From Nostoc linckia FACHB-104 (GTDB lineage Bacteria > Cyanobacteriota > Cyanobacteriia > Cyanobacteriales > Nostocaceae), in the NCBI RefSeq assembly GCF_014696615.1, contig NZ_JACJQJ010000033.1, positions 1 to 64,000 of the forward strand: 64,000 nucleotides of DNA. Direction: 5' to 3'. The notes under the pieces are model-generated. The model made no database searches, had not been told where the DNA came from, and saw only the letters and a program-made list of their open reading frames with translations. Of the stretch, positions 17,860 through 27,396 are shown piece after piece; positions within the stretch are counted from its first letter, which is position 1, and each line of letters opens with the position of its first letter. The position numbers and the translations under genes are program-made.

Positions 17860-19449
17860 TCACTTTTGGCTTGTAACATTTTTCTCTAAACGCCAGAGCA
17901 TACCAGGTTGATAAACTGGCTTCATTTTATAGTTATATGTTTTTTCTATACCAGAACTTACATTACGAGCAGGATTTAATAAAAATACTTCACTATTGTC
18001 AGAAATTGTGGGGATATTTTGCTTAGTTAATAACTGAAGTTTAACTTTTGGTTCTAACAAATAGGTCAAAGAAATTAAATTACCGATATTAAAAGTTGAA
18101 TTATCACTAATCAAAAGTGGCTTATTAGCTTTGTTAATTATTTGGGCTATTTGTGGATGGTAATGGCTAGGTTTTTTTGTCCACCAAGTTTCTGCTGTAG
18201 CAATCATGTTGCAAGAAACAATACCCAAGAAAAGCAGAATGAGCATTGTTACCTGCCAGAACTTACGTTTTAATAAACTAATAGTAAATATTTGAGTTGT
18301 AAACAGGTAAGCAACAGCTAATTGAATAAATAAATAGCAGGGAATTAAATATCGATTTACACCAGAACGCCGCCCACCAAAAATTAAATCTGGCAAAATT
18401 AATAACAGAGCATTTACGCCAATGAAGATAAATATAAATAACCAAACTTCTCGAGATGTATTGTGATAAATAAAATAAATTGCATATCCTACAAGAATTA
18501 CTGTAAATGCAGCAATAGGAATAGCAACAATTAGAGGGGCATGAGCATCTAAGTTAAAATCTATAAATATTCTGCTAATATTACCAGCCCAAGTTTTAAT
18601 TAAAGAGAATTTGCTAACAGCTTCCGATGTCCACCCTAGCCCTTTGATAGGATTATTTCGCATGACAATAATCCAAGGCAGAAATGTTAAACATCCTCCC
18701 CAAAATGCTAGAATATAAGCAATAAATCTTTTGCTCAATCGTAGCTGCTCAATAAAAATCAAATAAATTCCATGCTCAATCGCAATTAATGCTGTTAATG
18801 GATAAATATAAAGCCCAATTGCGATACTGCAACTATAAACAAACCAATTTAATTGATAGTTTTTATCACTTTGTATTGCTCGGAGAAATGCAGCACTTGA
18901 TAATATAATGGCAACTCCCCATAAACAATATTCACGAGCTTCTTGAGCATATAGTAGTTGAAATGGGGAGACAGCCATGAGTGCGATCGCCATCCATCCG
19001 GTGAGTGAGGATTTAAACAGTTCTAGACAAAGCCAATAAATAGCCGGAAACATTAATAAGCTAACTATTGCAGAAAAACTCCTGATAACAGTTACAGAAT
19101 TTCCGAATAATTTCACCCAATATCTGATCAGAATATAGTATAGGGGTGGATGTTGCGAATCTTCCTGAGCTAAAGAATTAATCGTATCACTTAATTTTCT
19201 GCCATTATTAATATCCTGATATTTTTGGACATCATTAATAGTGATTTCCTCCCCAGTAAAAATTTCCCGGACTACCTCTTTAGTTGTGTATCCAGCAATT
19301 CGTAATGATGTATAAGTTTCGTCATGCCAATATATTTTTTTATCAAGATTAACGAATCTGAAAAAAACACCCAAGATTAATAAAACTATTATTAGAAGCT
19401 TTAGCGGATTGTCTCTAATTGCTAGATATTTTTTAAATCTACTCTTCAT
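17860..19449 (-). CDS. GT39/ArnT-like membrane glycosyltransferase
   Basis: Polytopic membrane protein of 529 aa resembling the GT-C fold family that transfers sugars from polyprenyl-phosphate donors. The first transmembrane helix (LKLLIIVLLILGVFFRFVNL) is followed by the acidic catalytic-type motif YWHDETYTSLR, and a periplasmic loop carries HPPLYYILIRYWVKLFG, typical of the PMT_2/ArnT group. About ten further hydrophobic helices follow, and a soluble C-terminal domain (about 430-529) ends the protein. The acceptor is unknown: lipid, protein and exopolysaccharide are all possible. It is a single gene convergent with the small acidic protein gene, 75 bp apart, and low in GC. Confidence 0.82.
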   Translation of the reverse strand: MKSRFKKYLAIRDNPLKLLIIVLLILGVFFRFVNLDKKIYWHDETYTSLRIAGYTTKEVVREIFTGEEITINDVQKYQDINNGRKLSDTINSLAQEDSQHPPLYYILIRYWVKLFGNSVTVIRSFSAIVSLLMFPAIYWLCLELFKSSLTGWMAIALMAVSPFQLLYAQEAREYCLWGVAIILSSAAFLRAIQSDKNYQLNWFVYSCSIAIGLYIYPLTALIAIEHGIYLIFIEQLRLSKRFIAYILAFWGGCLTFLPWIIVMRNNPIKGLGWTSEAVSKFSLIKTWAGNISRIFIDFNLDAHAPLIVAIPIAAFTVILVGYAIYFIYHNTSREVWLFIFIFIGVNALLLILPDLIFGGRRSGVNRYLIPCYLFIQLAVAYLFTTQIFTISLLKRKFWQVTMLILLFLGIVSCNMIATAETWWTKKPSHYHPQIAQIINKANKPLLISDNSTFNIGNLISLTYLLEPKVKLQLLTKQNIPTISDNSEVFLLNPARNVSSGIEKTYNYKMKPVYQPGMLWRLEKNVTSQK

Positions 19450-19887
19450 AAAAAATAAAATATTTATCCAATCAGGATTTTAGCCCTGAATTGTTGATTG
19501 TTGACTGCCACAACGGATATTTTTCATAACTGAAATAGGATTGCTATAGCACAGCTATGCCCCTACCCATCTGTTTTATTCTTAGTTGAAATGCCTATAA
19601 ACAAATACAGTTCAGTTAAGAAAATTAATTGATAACAAAACCAAAAAACCAGTTACTCAACAAAAAAACAGAACAATAATTTTGGAGGGGGTTTGGGGGA
19701 CGCAACCGTCACCCAATCGGGGGTTTGGGGGAGAATCCCCCAATTGAGCTAGCTTTTTTAATAAGTGACAAATCAATCCCTAATGAGCTTTACTGAACCG
19801 TATTAGCCTATAAACTTGTTGCCAAATCAGCAAATAAATTAAGTGAAACCCAACATCATGTTAGATGAACATCGGGTTTCACTCGAT
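19450..19887. other. Intergenic region carrying dispersed element copy 1
   Basis: No gene is seen. Most of the space is taken by the 201-bp repeated element at 19604-19804. The remainder is AT-rich and should include the promoter of the upstream minus-strand glycosyltransferase gene. Confidence 0.7.
19604..19804 (-). mobile_element. MITE-like dispersed element, copy 1
   Basis: 201 bp flanked by near-perfect inverted ends (AATACAGTTCAG / CTGAACCGTATT, 11 of 12). The core contains GGAGGGGGTTTGGGGGACGC and the palindrome TTGGGGGAGAATCCCCCAA. It is the reverse complement of copies at 22609-22798 and 34287-34482. There is no ORF, so it would have to be mobilised in trans. Confidence 0.75.
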
Positions 19888-20682
19888 TTAACTAGCTGGA
19901 TTATTGGGTGGTATTTGTTCTGGTGGTGCTTCTGCTGGGGGAGCAAGTACAGCATCCGGCGCAATTTCTTCGACGGGAATCGGTTCCTTATTCTCAGCCT
20001 CAGTATGTGGTTGTGCAGCTTCCACTAATTCGGGAGATGGGGGATTTGGAGGAATTACTTCTGGTATTGTCTCGCTTGTCGTGGTGGTTTCGGTAGTGGT
20101 GACTACCTCATTCACTGGTGTTTCTAGTATTAAAGTAGGAGCTTCGCTAGTTGCAATCGCCTCCTCTGGTGATGCTTCTGGTTTAGCAGCGGTGTTGTCA
20201 ATAATTTCTACAGTAGGTGGAACTTTGGGTGTAGTGGTAGTTGTTGTAGTTTTGGCAACTGGTGAGGTTTTTTTATCAGTTTTTTGGAATTTATTTTTAA
20301 CACTGCTCAAGGTGTTACCAACACCCTGTTGCAACTGCGCCAGGCGTTCTGGGAGAGACAAGTTAGTAACCTGTTGCTGAATAGAAGTTTTAACAGCGTC
20401 GGAACTGGGAACAGGTGTTTGTTGTGCCTTTGGTGTGACTTGTCGGCGTAATGAAAAAGTTTGCCAACCAAACCAACCTAAAAGCGCGACACTAGCTACA
20501 TGACCCAGCAAAAGACCGCCATTAATACGTGGTGCAAAAACCCATAACATTAAGGCGTAGAATAGCCCTACGCCACTCCAGATAAAGTCATTCTTCCGAT
20601 GGATTTCTGGAAAAAAGAAAGCTGCTAAATAAATGGCTAAGCTACCAAGGCCCACCGCCAAAGCTAGGACAAATGCCAGCAT
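19888..20682 (-). CDS. Ycf66 family protein
   Basis: 264 aa. Residues 1-85 are the conserved Ycf66 region with three hydrophobic segments (LAFVLALAVGLGSLAIYLAA; FIWSGVGLFYALMLWVFAPR; GHVASVALLGWFGWQTF), so it is a membrane protein, probably thylakoid or plasma membrane. The C-terminal two thirds is a low-complexity Pro/Glu/Thr-rich tail, not conserved in such proteins. The family is found in cyanobacteria and some plastids; its function is not established. It starts at ATG 20680-20682, preceded by AGGAG-like bases. Monocistronic. Confidence 0.85.
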   Translation of the reverse strand: MLAFVLALAVGLGSLAIYLAAFFFPEIHRKNDFIWSGVGLFYALMLWVFAPRINGGLLLGHVASVALLGWFGWQTFSLRRQVTPKAQQTPVPSSDAVKTSIQQQVTNLSLPERLAQLQQGVGNTLSSVKNKFQKTDKKTSPVAKTTTTTTTPKVPPTVEIIDNTAAKPEASPEEAIATSEAPTLILETPVNEVVTTTETTTTSETIPEVIPPNPPSPELVEAAQPHTEAENKEPIPVEEIAPDAVLAPPAEAPPEQIPPNNPAS

Positions 20683-21070
20683 TATTTGGTTTCTCCTTTT
20701 ACTAGGGGTTAGGGGTTAGGGTTTAGGGCTGAGGGGTGAAAAATCACTCTATTCCCTAGTACAACACGGTGTAAATAAAGTACCCATTAAAAATGGTGCA
20801 AAAGCTGAGAGTGCAAGTCTTTTGACTTTTGACTTTTGACTTTTGACTTCCGCGTAGCGGTACTAGCCCCTTTGATCAGATATTTTAATTTTGCAAATTT
20901 TGCAACCTAATTGTTGATTTAGATACAAATTAAAATTAATCACCTATGTTAGCTGCGGATTTTTCTCTCTTAGATTAATCCTTTCTTAAGATCTTCTTTA
21001 GGAGAGAAGCTAAAATCTCGGACTACCCTTAAAGATAAAAGGATCTGCAAGAGTTAGCCAAACATAGTTT
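20683..21070. other. Divergent promoter region between ycf66-type gene and gnd
   Basis: 388 bp without a gene. It contains GGGGTTAGGG-type repeats (20703-20735), a heptamer array TTTTGAC (20819-20848) and a small palindrome CCGCGTAGCGG directly after it. The AT-rich part from 20880 to 21060 should hold the gnd promoter. Confidence 0.65.
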
Positions 21071-22498
21071 ATGACCCTACAAAGCTTTGGTGTGATTGGT
21101 TTAGCCGTTATGGGCGAAAATATCGCTCTAAACGTCGAGCGTAATGGCTTCCCAATTGCAGTTTATAACCGCTCCAGAGAAAAGACCGATGCCTTCATGG
21201 CTCAACGCGCGACAGGACGGAATGTTAAAGCCGCCTTTACCCTGGAAGAATTCGTAGCTGCACTAGAACGTCCCCGCAAAATCTTGGTGATGGTGCAAGC
21301 TGGTAAGCCAGTAGACGCAGTTATTTCTCAACTCAGACCTTTGCTGGACGAAGGCGATATCATTATCGACGGTGGCAACTCTTGGTTTGAAGATACAGAA
21401 CGACGCACTCAGGAATTAGAGCCTACAGGTTTGCGATATCTGGGTATGGGTGTGAGTGGTGGCGAAGAAGGCGCACTCAATGGCCCATCCCTAATGCCTG
21501 GTGGCACAAAAAGCTCTTATGAGTATCTGTCACCAATTTTTAACAAAATTGCGGCTCAAGTCGATGATGGCCCTTGTGTAACTTATATTGGGCCTGGTGG
21601 TTCTGGTCACTACGTCAAAATGGTGCATAACGGCATTGAGTATGGCGATATGCAGCTAATTGCTGAAGCCTACGATTTGCTGAAAAATGCCGCCGGACTT
21701 GACCATAATCAGCTGCATGAAGTCTTCGCTCAATGGAACACCACTGATGAACTCGATTCATTTTTGATTGAGATTACGAAGAATATCTTCCCCTACATTG
21801 ACCCAGAAACAAATCTACCACTAGTAGATTTGATTGTTGACGCAGCAGGTCAAAAGGGAACTGGACGTTGGACTGTGCAGACTGCATTGGAATTAGGCGT
21901 TTCTATCCCTACCATCACCGCCGCAGTTAATGCCCGGATTATCTCTTCTATTAAAGAAGAACGGGTAGCAGCATCGAAGATTTTGACAGGGCCTAGCGGT
22001 AAGTATGATGGGCAAGTCAAAGACTTTATCAATAAAGTCCGTGATGCGCTGTATTGCTCAAAAATCTGTTCTTACGCTCAAGGGATGGCGTTGCTATCTA
22101 CAGCTTCCAACACTTATAAATGGGATCTGAACCTGAGCGAAATGGCGCGGATTTGGAAAGGTGGCTGTATTATTCGCGCTGGCTTCTTGAATAAGATTAA
22201 GAAGGCTTTTAACGAAAATCCAGCATTGCCCAACTTGCTATTAGCTCCCGAATTTAAGCAAACAATTCTCGACAGACAAGCAGCTTGGCGGGAAGTAATC
22301 ATGACAGCAGCTAAATTGGGGATTCCAGTCCCAGCATTTAGCGCTTCTTTAGATTATTTTGACAGCTATCGCCGCGATCGCTTGCCTCAAAACCTCACTC
22401 AAGCACAACGCGACTACTTCGGCGCGCATACCTACTTACGTACCGATAAGCCTGGAAGCTTCCACACTGAGTGGGTTCCCATTGATGAGAAAAAGTAA
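21071..22498 (+). CDS. gnd: 6-phosphogluconate dehydrogenase, decarboxylating
   Basis: Catalyses NADP-dependent oxidative decarboxylation of 6-phosphogluconate to ribulose 5-phosphate in the oxidative pentose phosphate pathway, the main NADPH source of cyanobacteria in the dark. 475 aa, the normal full length. Visible are the Rossmann motif GVIGLAVMGENIALNVE, DIIIDGGNSWFEDT, the substrate loop GVSGGEEGALNGPSLMPGG, the catalytic segment GSGHYVKMVHNGIEYGDM with the family Lys and Asn, and the C-terminal RTDKPGSFHTEW. Cytosolic, single gene, ended by a strong hairpin terminator. Confidence 0.97.
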   Translation: MTLQSFGVIGLAVMGENIALNVERNGFPIAVYNRSREKTDAFMAQRATGRNVKAAFTLEEFVAALERPRKILVMVQAGKPVDAVISQLRPLLDEGDIIIDGGNSWFEDTERRTQELEPTGLRYLGMGVSGGEEGALNGPSLMPGGTKSSYEYLSPIFNKIAAQVDDGPCVTYIGPGGSGHYVKMVHNGIEYGDMQLIAEAYDLLKNAAGLDHNQLHEVFAQWNTTDELDSFLIEITKNIFPYIDPETNLPLVDLIVDAAGQKGTGRWTVQTALELGVSIPTITAAVNARIISSIKEERVAASKILTGPSGKYDGQVKDFINKVRDALYCSKICSYAQGMALLSTASNTYKWDLNLSEMARIWKGGCIIRAGFLNKIKKAFNENPALPNLLLAPEFKQTILDRQAAWREVIMTAAKLGIPVPAFSASLDYFDSYRRDRLPQNLTQAQRDYFGAHTYLRTDKPGSFHTEWVPIDEKK

Positions 22499-22543
22499 AC
22501 TACATTCTGTGATGGTGTAGAAAGCTTCAATATTTACTTGGTT

Positions 22544-22575
22544 AGTGGTTCTGGTTTTCAGAGCCACTTTTTTTT
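22544..22575 (+). terminator. Intrinsic terminator of gnd
   Basis: Stem AGTGGTTCTG / CAGAGCCACT (9 of 10 Watson-Crick plus one G-U) with a 5-nt loop, followed by eight T. It begins 46 bp after the gnd stop codon. Confidence 0.9.
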
Positions 22576-22608
22576 GCTTTGTGTTTCAGGTGGAATGTTC
22601 CATAGCTT

Positions 22609-22798
22609 TGAGTTCAGGTATTTAGAGATTGATTTGTTACTTGGTTGAAAGGCAAAGGCTTGGGGGATTCTCCCCCAAACCCCCGATTGGGTGACGGTTG
22701 CGTCCCCCAAACCCCCTCCAAAATTAGGTTTCTGTTTTTTGTTGAGTAACTAGTTTTTTAGGTTTGTTGTCGATTAATTTTCTTAACTGAACTGTATT
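22609..22798 (+). mobile_element. MITE-like dispersed element, copy 2 (diverged left end)
   Basis: About 190 bp, matching copy 3 nearly base for base from TTGGGGGATTCTCCCCCAA through GGTTGCGTCCCCCAAACCCC to the right end CTGAACTGTATT. The left arm is more diverged (AGTTCAGGTATTTAGAGATT). It is inserted between gnd and miaB. Confidence 0.7.
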
Positions 22799-22921
22799 GT
22801 TATATAGTTGTTTTCGTTTATACACTACATCATAGGGCACAGCATTGTTCCCTACGAATGATCTGTATTCTCAGCAATTGAGAACCGCTATAAACTTTAT
22901 AATCATGCTTCCGTATTGTTT

Positions 22922-22951
22922 TTGATAGATTAGAAAGAAAGCTTATATAAT
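22922..22951 (+). promoter_or_regulatory. Sigma-70 promoter of miaB
   Basis: -35 TTGATA (22922-22927) and a perfect -10 TATAAT (22946-22951) separated by 18 bp, with the miaB ATG 25 bp downstream. A short leader follows. Confidence 0.65.
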
Positions 22952-22976
22952 TTACGCTGACTAAGCATAATTTCCC

Positions 22977-24341
22977 ATGACAACTTCTAAACGCCGCTAT
23001 CACATTACTACTTTTGGTTGCCAAATGAATAAAGCTGACTCAGAGCGCATGGCTGGCATTTTAGAAGACATGGGCTTTGAGTTTGCTGAAGATCCGAATA
23101 ATGCAGATTTGATTCTCTACAATACCTGCACAATTCGGGATAATGCCGAGCAAAAAGTATATTCTTACTTGGGTAGACAAGCCAAGCGCAAACACGAGCA
23201 ACCTGATTTGACTTTGGTTGTTGCTGGTTGTGTTGCTCAACAAGAAGGCGAGAGCTTATTGCGGCGTGTCCCCGAATTAGACTTAGTCATGGGGCCGCAA
23301 CACGCTAACCGTCTCAAAGATTTGCTGGAATCAGTCTTTGAAGGCAATCAAGTTGTGGCTACCGAGCCAGTTCATATTATGGAAGATATTACCCAGCCGC
23401 GACGGGATAGCAAAGTTACCGCTTGGGTGAATGTGATTTATGGCTGTAACGAACGCTGCACTTATTGCGTAGTTCCTAATGTGCGTGGTGTAGAACAATC
23501 CCGCACGCCGGAAGCTATTCGCGCTGAAATGGTAGAGCTAGGAAAGCAAGGTTACAAAGAAATTACTTTGCTTGGTCAAAATATTGACGCATATGGTCGT
23601 GATTTACCAGGAGTGACCGCAACAGGCCGACATCTGCATACATTCACAGATTTACTCTATTATGTGCATGATGTACCTGGGGTTGAAAGAATCCGTTTTG
23701 CTACTAGTCACCCTCGTTATTTTACTGAGCGTTTAATTAAAGCTTGTGCGGAATTACCCAAGGTGTGCGAACACTTCCATATTCCCTTTCAATCGGGGGA
23801 TAACGAATTGTTGAAAGCGATGTCACGCGGTTATACCCATGAGAAATACCGCCGGATCATTGATACAATTCGCCAATATATGCCAGATGCATCGATTAGT
23901 GCAGATGCGATTGTTGGTTTTCCTGGAGAGACAGAAGCACAGTTTGAGAATACCTTGAAATTGGTAGAAGATATTGGCTTTGACCAGTTGAATACAGCCG
24001 CTTATTCTCCCCGCCCTGGCACACCTGCCGCTTTATGGGAAAATCAGCTGAGCGAAGAAGTAAAAAGCGATCGCCTACAAAGATTAAATCATCTAGTGGG
24101 CATCAAAGCAGCAGAGAGATCGCAACGTTACTTTGGACGCATTGAGGAAGTTTTAGTAGAAGACCAAAACCCCAAAGATCCCACTCAAGTAATGGGACGC
24201 ACAGGCGGTAATCGTCTGACTTTCTTTACTGGCGATATCAAAGAACTCAAAGGACAATTAGTCAAAGTCAAAATTACCGAAGTTCGCGCTTTTAGCTTGA
24301 CTGGCGAACCAATAGAAGTGCGCCAAGCTGTCTCAGTTTAG
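22977..24341 (+). CDS. miaB: tRNA-2-methylthio-N6-dimethylallyladenosine synthase
   Basis: Radical-SAM methylthiotransferase that converts i6A37 to ms2i6A37 in tRNAs reading UNN codons. 454 aa, standard length. The N-terminal UPF0004 domain carries the auxiliary cluster cysteines ([28 protein letters not shown]), the radical SAM core has C157-x3-C161-x2-C164 ([10 protein letters not shown]), and a C-terminal TRAM domain follows (about 385-450). Motifs match MiaB rather than MtaB or RimO. Cytosolic, single gene behind a clear promoter. Confidence 0.96.
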   Translation: MTTSKRRYHITTFGCQMNKADSERMAGILEDMGFEFAEDPNNADLILYNTCTIRDNAEQKVYSYLGRQAKRKHEQPDLTLVVAGCVAQQEGESLLRRVPELDLVMGPQHANRLKDLLESVFEGNQVVATEPVHIMEDITQPRRDSKVTAWVNVIYGCNERCTYCVVPNVRGVEQSRTPEAIRAEMVELGKQGYKEITLLGQNIDAYGRDLPGVTATGRHLHTFTDLLYYVHDVPGVERIRFATSHPRYFTERLIKACAELPKVCEHFHIPFQSGDNELLKAMSRGYTHEKYRRIIDTIRQYMPDASISADAIVGFPGETEAQFENTLKLVEDIGFDQLNTAAYSPRPGTPAALWENQLSEEVKSDRLQRLNHLVGIKAAERSQRYFGRIEEVLVEDQNPKDPTQVMGRTGGNRLTFFTGDIKELKGQLVKVKITEVRAFSLTGEPIEVRQAVSV

Positions 24342-24684
24342 GCATAATTCTTAAGTTCGTAATTCGTTAATTACGAATTACGAATTCAAATTAAGGTTTG
24401 AATCGTTGGCAGATTTTAAGAAATTGGTATAACTATGCGCTCTACCAATTTCCTAAAATCATACAAAAAATGGGTAGGGGCAAGGGCAATACGTAAGATA
24501 ATTGAATATACCAAAATATTGTGGATGCTGTGCTTCATCTGTCGCATTCTTTTTTCAAAATATTATTAAAACAATTTCAGTATTTTTATACATGACAGTA
24601 AAGCAAATTAATCTGTTGAAGGTGCGTTGCGCTACGCGACAACATACCCTACATTTTAATTATCATTCACTTACCAATTACCAA
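24342..24684. other. Intergenic repeats between miaB and a CHAT gene
   Basis: 343 bp, no gene. It holds AATTACGAATT palindromes (24357-24387), a 17-bp hairpin (24413-24459), the 21-nt repeat at 24538-24558, and a GTGCGTTGCGCTACGCG repeat fragment near 24620. The genes on both sides converge here. Confidence 0.65.
24413..24459. repeat. 17-bp stem hairpin
   Basis: ATTTTAAGAAATTGGTA pairs with TACCAATTTCCTAAAAT (16 of 17) around a 13-nt loop. It lies 70 bp after miaB and before the convergent CHAT gene's end. No T-run follows. It could end or protect transcripts, or be a dispersed repeat. Confidence 0.6.
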
Positions 24685-27387
24685 CTATTGCCAGTTTCCT
24701 ACTAATACAAAAGGTGCCCAAAAATAGGGGTGTTTAAAACGAGGATTTAATTCTCCTGAAAGTAGATATAATTGAGCATTACGCAACGCTTCAGCTTTTT
24801 TTTGATTGTGGGCTATCTCTTTATAAAATTGAATCATTAAAGCTGCTGTCGCTTCATCATTTACACTCCAAAGGGTTGCTAATGTACTGCGCGCGCCAGA
24901 TTGTACTGCTATTCCAGCTATTCCTAAGGCGGCGCGGTTATCGCCAGCAGCAGTTTCACAAGCGCTGAGGATGAGTAAATCAATTACTCCTTGGTTGCTG
25001 GTTTCATGAGATTTCAAGACAGAACTGAAATCTCTGACATTGAGTCTAGTATTCCAAGTCAAAATAAACGTATCTTCTGCTTTGGAACTAAATTTACCAT
25101 GAGTTGCTAAATGTAAGATTCCGCCAGAAAAAGATTTAATTGCTTGTTCAATTGTTTGCGGCGTAAAATTCTGATCGAGAAAGTTTCCTGATGTGGAAAA
25201 TATAGTTTTAATTTGCTCTAGTTCATATTTCACGCCAGGTAATGCGGGAAATTCGTCACGTGCTTCACTTAGTCCCCCAACTAGTGCTTGTAATTGTTTT
25301 TTTGCTAAAGGTTGTGGGGGTAATAGTTCTAAACCTGGTGTAATGGCGATGTTATATTGTTTCTGAATCAAATATTGCTTTTTTTGTCCATCGTAAAGTG
25401 CAGAGATGGGAATACTTTGCAATGTTCCATCTAAGACAAATACGAGATTTTTGACACCACTATTTTGTAAATCTGATTCGATAGGTCTAATCAACCAATC
25501 ATATACTTGTTGTGATGTTCGGATAAATTCATGGGCGCTGACAAGAAAGATTTTTTTATGTAGTTCTTTAACTGTGGTTTCAAATTTATTTTTGGGGATG
25601 ACAACTGTATGCAATTTCAGAGATTTGTTTTTTTGCTGATTTGGTAGAGAGACAATCGTGGCGACGCGATCGCTTAAAATTACTGGATAGATGACAGCGG
25701 TTTGTCGTTGTTGATCGATGTCATCAATCTGCACGGGTTTGCTGTCTAAACAAGCTTGGCGGAAAAAGTTATCTAGTTCTGCTAACTGTAAGGATTCAAT
25801 GACTTTTCTGGCTTTATCAAGGTTATCGGCGCTAGGTTCCCCGGTTTTGGGCAAGAGCAAACTCACATACTCACGGTAAACTGGTTCTACTTCATCCCTA
25901 AAGGAAAATTGCGCGTCACGGTTGACGCTGACTAAATCGCGCCTGATAGATTTTAAGTTCTTCACGGCTTGATCGTAAGCTGCGATCGCACCTGGTTCGT
26001 TATTTTGAGGGTTACCAGTAGCGCTGAGAATTCTTCCTAATTGCCATTGCCAACGATAAGCAATATCTCTAGCTCTTATACCTAAAGCCAATTTTAGCGC
26101 TTGCTGGGTTAAGCTTTGCGCTTGGTTCCATTGCTGGGTGTGTTCGTACAAGCTACCCAAAGTACCTAAAGCGTAGGATTGCGATCGCACATCTGCTAAA
26201 TTTTGCGCTTGCTGGTAACCTGTAGCGACAATTTTGGCAGCAGTACAGAGGGAATCCGCAGAGGTACAGTTATCTTGGCTAGTAATTTCACTTTTGGCTA
26301 ACAATCCGCTTTTGGATAGTTTCAGCAGCGTTTGAGCAAAGTTAATCCGCGCAAACACACTGCTACGGCTAGGGGGTAAAGTCTCCAGCTTTGCAGGTAA
26401 GCTGTTGACTAAAGCGAGAATTTGCTGTTGCAGTTCTGGTGTGGCTGAAGATTGAGTTAACAGGTGTAATTGATTTAATTGCGCTTGTAACTGGGTTGTT
26501 TGCTGCTGGGAAAGACTAGCAGCGCGCTGATAAAACTGTATGGCTTCTTGAGTATTTTGTTGTGCTTGCGCCGTATTTCCCAAACTGAGGAGGATTTCTG
26601 CTAGCTTTTCCTGTTCGGGGGTTGGCTGTACTGGCGTAGTATTTTGCGGATTACAGAGATTTTCCGAGTGCGATCGCTTGGCTTGAATCTGACAGCTTTG
26701 TTCTAATATCCGCCGAGATTGAGTCACATCCCCCACTACCCGCAAAGTATTACCCAGACTCAGCAAGCCTGTTACCTTTAACAAAGAATCTGGTTGTTGA
26801 TCTAAACTCAGCTTAATTTCTTCTAAAGTAGTTGTAGCGCGACGGTAAAGCCCTAATGTTTGCAATGCTTGGGCTTGATTAATCTTACTCCCGATTTTCC
26901 CTGGCTCATCGCCAATTTTATTGTAAGTAGCTGTTGCAGCTTGCCAACTACTCAAGGCTTTTTCAGTTTCTCCTTTGGCTAATTGTAGTTGACCTTGAGT
27001 ATTCAGCGCTTGAGCCAGGATAGATAAATAATCTTTACTATCGCTTTTATTTTGTAATATTTGTAAACTCTGTTCGCTGGATTTCTCTGCATCAGTTAAC
27101 TGTCCCAACTGTTGATAAGTCAAGGAAATATAATTCAATACAAGCGCTTGATTCAGTGTTTCACCCTGAGCTTGAAAAGCCTCATACGCCTGTTGGAAAA
27201 TCTGCAATGCTGGCGAATATTGCTCTTTTTGATATAAAGTTAAACCTTTCTCTAATAGTGATTTAGCATTTGAAGTTTGATTACCCGATACTGGGGAATT
27301 AATAATTGTGGCTATTGGTGTAATTTGCTGAAATACATGAGGAGATTTGCCCAGAGATAAAGCAGTTAACAATAAAAATATAGACAT
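24685..27387 (-). CDS. TPR-CHAT protein (third, linked to TpsB)
   Basis: 900 aa. A short hydrophobic N-terminus (SIFLLLTALSLG) may be a signal peptide. TPR-like helical repeats occupy about 40-470 and are far more diverged than in the two CHAT paralogues at 1-8 kb. The C-terminal CHAT domain (about 620-900) carries the predicted dyad His763 (LATHGKF) and Cys810 (LSACETAAG) and ends ILVGNWQ-like (FVLVGNWQ). It begins 9 bp after the stop of the ShlB-type gene on the same strand, so the two are almost certainly co-transcribed. CHAT proteins near two-partner secretion genes are frequent in cyanobacteria; it may be a passenger or a processing protease, which is inference. Confidence 0.87.
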   Translation of the reverse strand: MSIFLLLTALSLGKSPHVFQQITPIATIINSPVSGNQTSNAKSLLEKGLTLYQKEQYSPALQIFQQAYEAFQAQGETLNQALVLNYISLTYQQLGQLTDAEKSSEQSLQILQNKSDSKDYLSILAQALNTQGQLQLAKGETEKALSSWQAATATYNKIGDEPGKIGSKINQAQALQTLGLYRRATTTLEEIKLSLDQQPDSLLKVTGLLSLGNTLRVVGDVTQSRRILEQSCQIQAKRSHSENLCNPQNTTPVQPTPEQEKLAEILLSLGNTAQAQQNTQEAIQFYQRAASLSQQQTTQLQAQLNQLHLLTQSSATPELQQQILALVNSLPAKLETLPPSRSSVFARINFAQTLLKLSKSGLLAKSEITSQDNCTSADSLCTAAKIVATGYQQAQNLADVRSQSYALGTLGSLYEHTQQWNQAQSLTQQALKLALGIRARDIAYRWQWQLGRILSATGNPQNNEPGAIAAYDQAVKNLKSIRRDLVSVNRDAQFSFRDEVEPVYREYVSLLLPKTGEPSADNLDKARKVIESLQLAELDNFFRQACLDSKPVQIDDIDQQRQTAVIYPVILSDRVATIVSLPNQQKNKSLKLHTVVIPKNKFETTVKELHKKIFLVSAHEFIRTSQQVYDWLIRPIESDLQNSGVKNLVFVLDGTLQSIPISALYDGQKKQYLIQKQYNIAITPGLELLPPQPLAKKQLQALVGGLSEARDEFPALPGVKYELEQIKTIFSTSGNFLDQNFTPQTIEQAIKSFSGGILHLATHGKFSSKAEDTFILTWNTRLNVRDFSSVLKSHETSNQGVIDLLILSACETAAGDNRAALGIAGIAVQSGARSTLATLWSVNDEATAALMIQFYKEIAHNQKKAEALRNAQLYLLSGELNPRFKHPYFWAPFVLVGNWQ

Positions 27388-27396
27388 AATAAGGCT

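Noticed and set aside
19904-20380. Plus-strand Gly/Val/Ser-rich ORF opposite the Ycf66 gene
   Set aside because: It mirrors the low-complexity Pro/Glu/Thr tail of the minus-strand gene; no start signal or family match.
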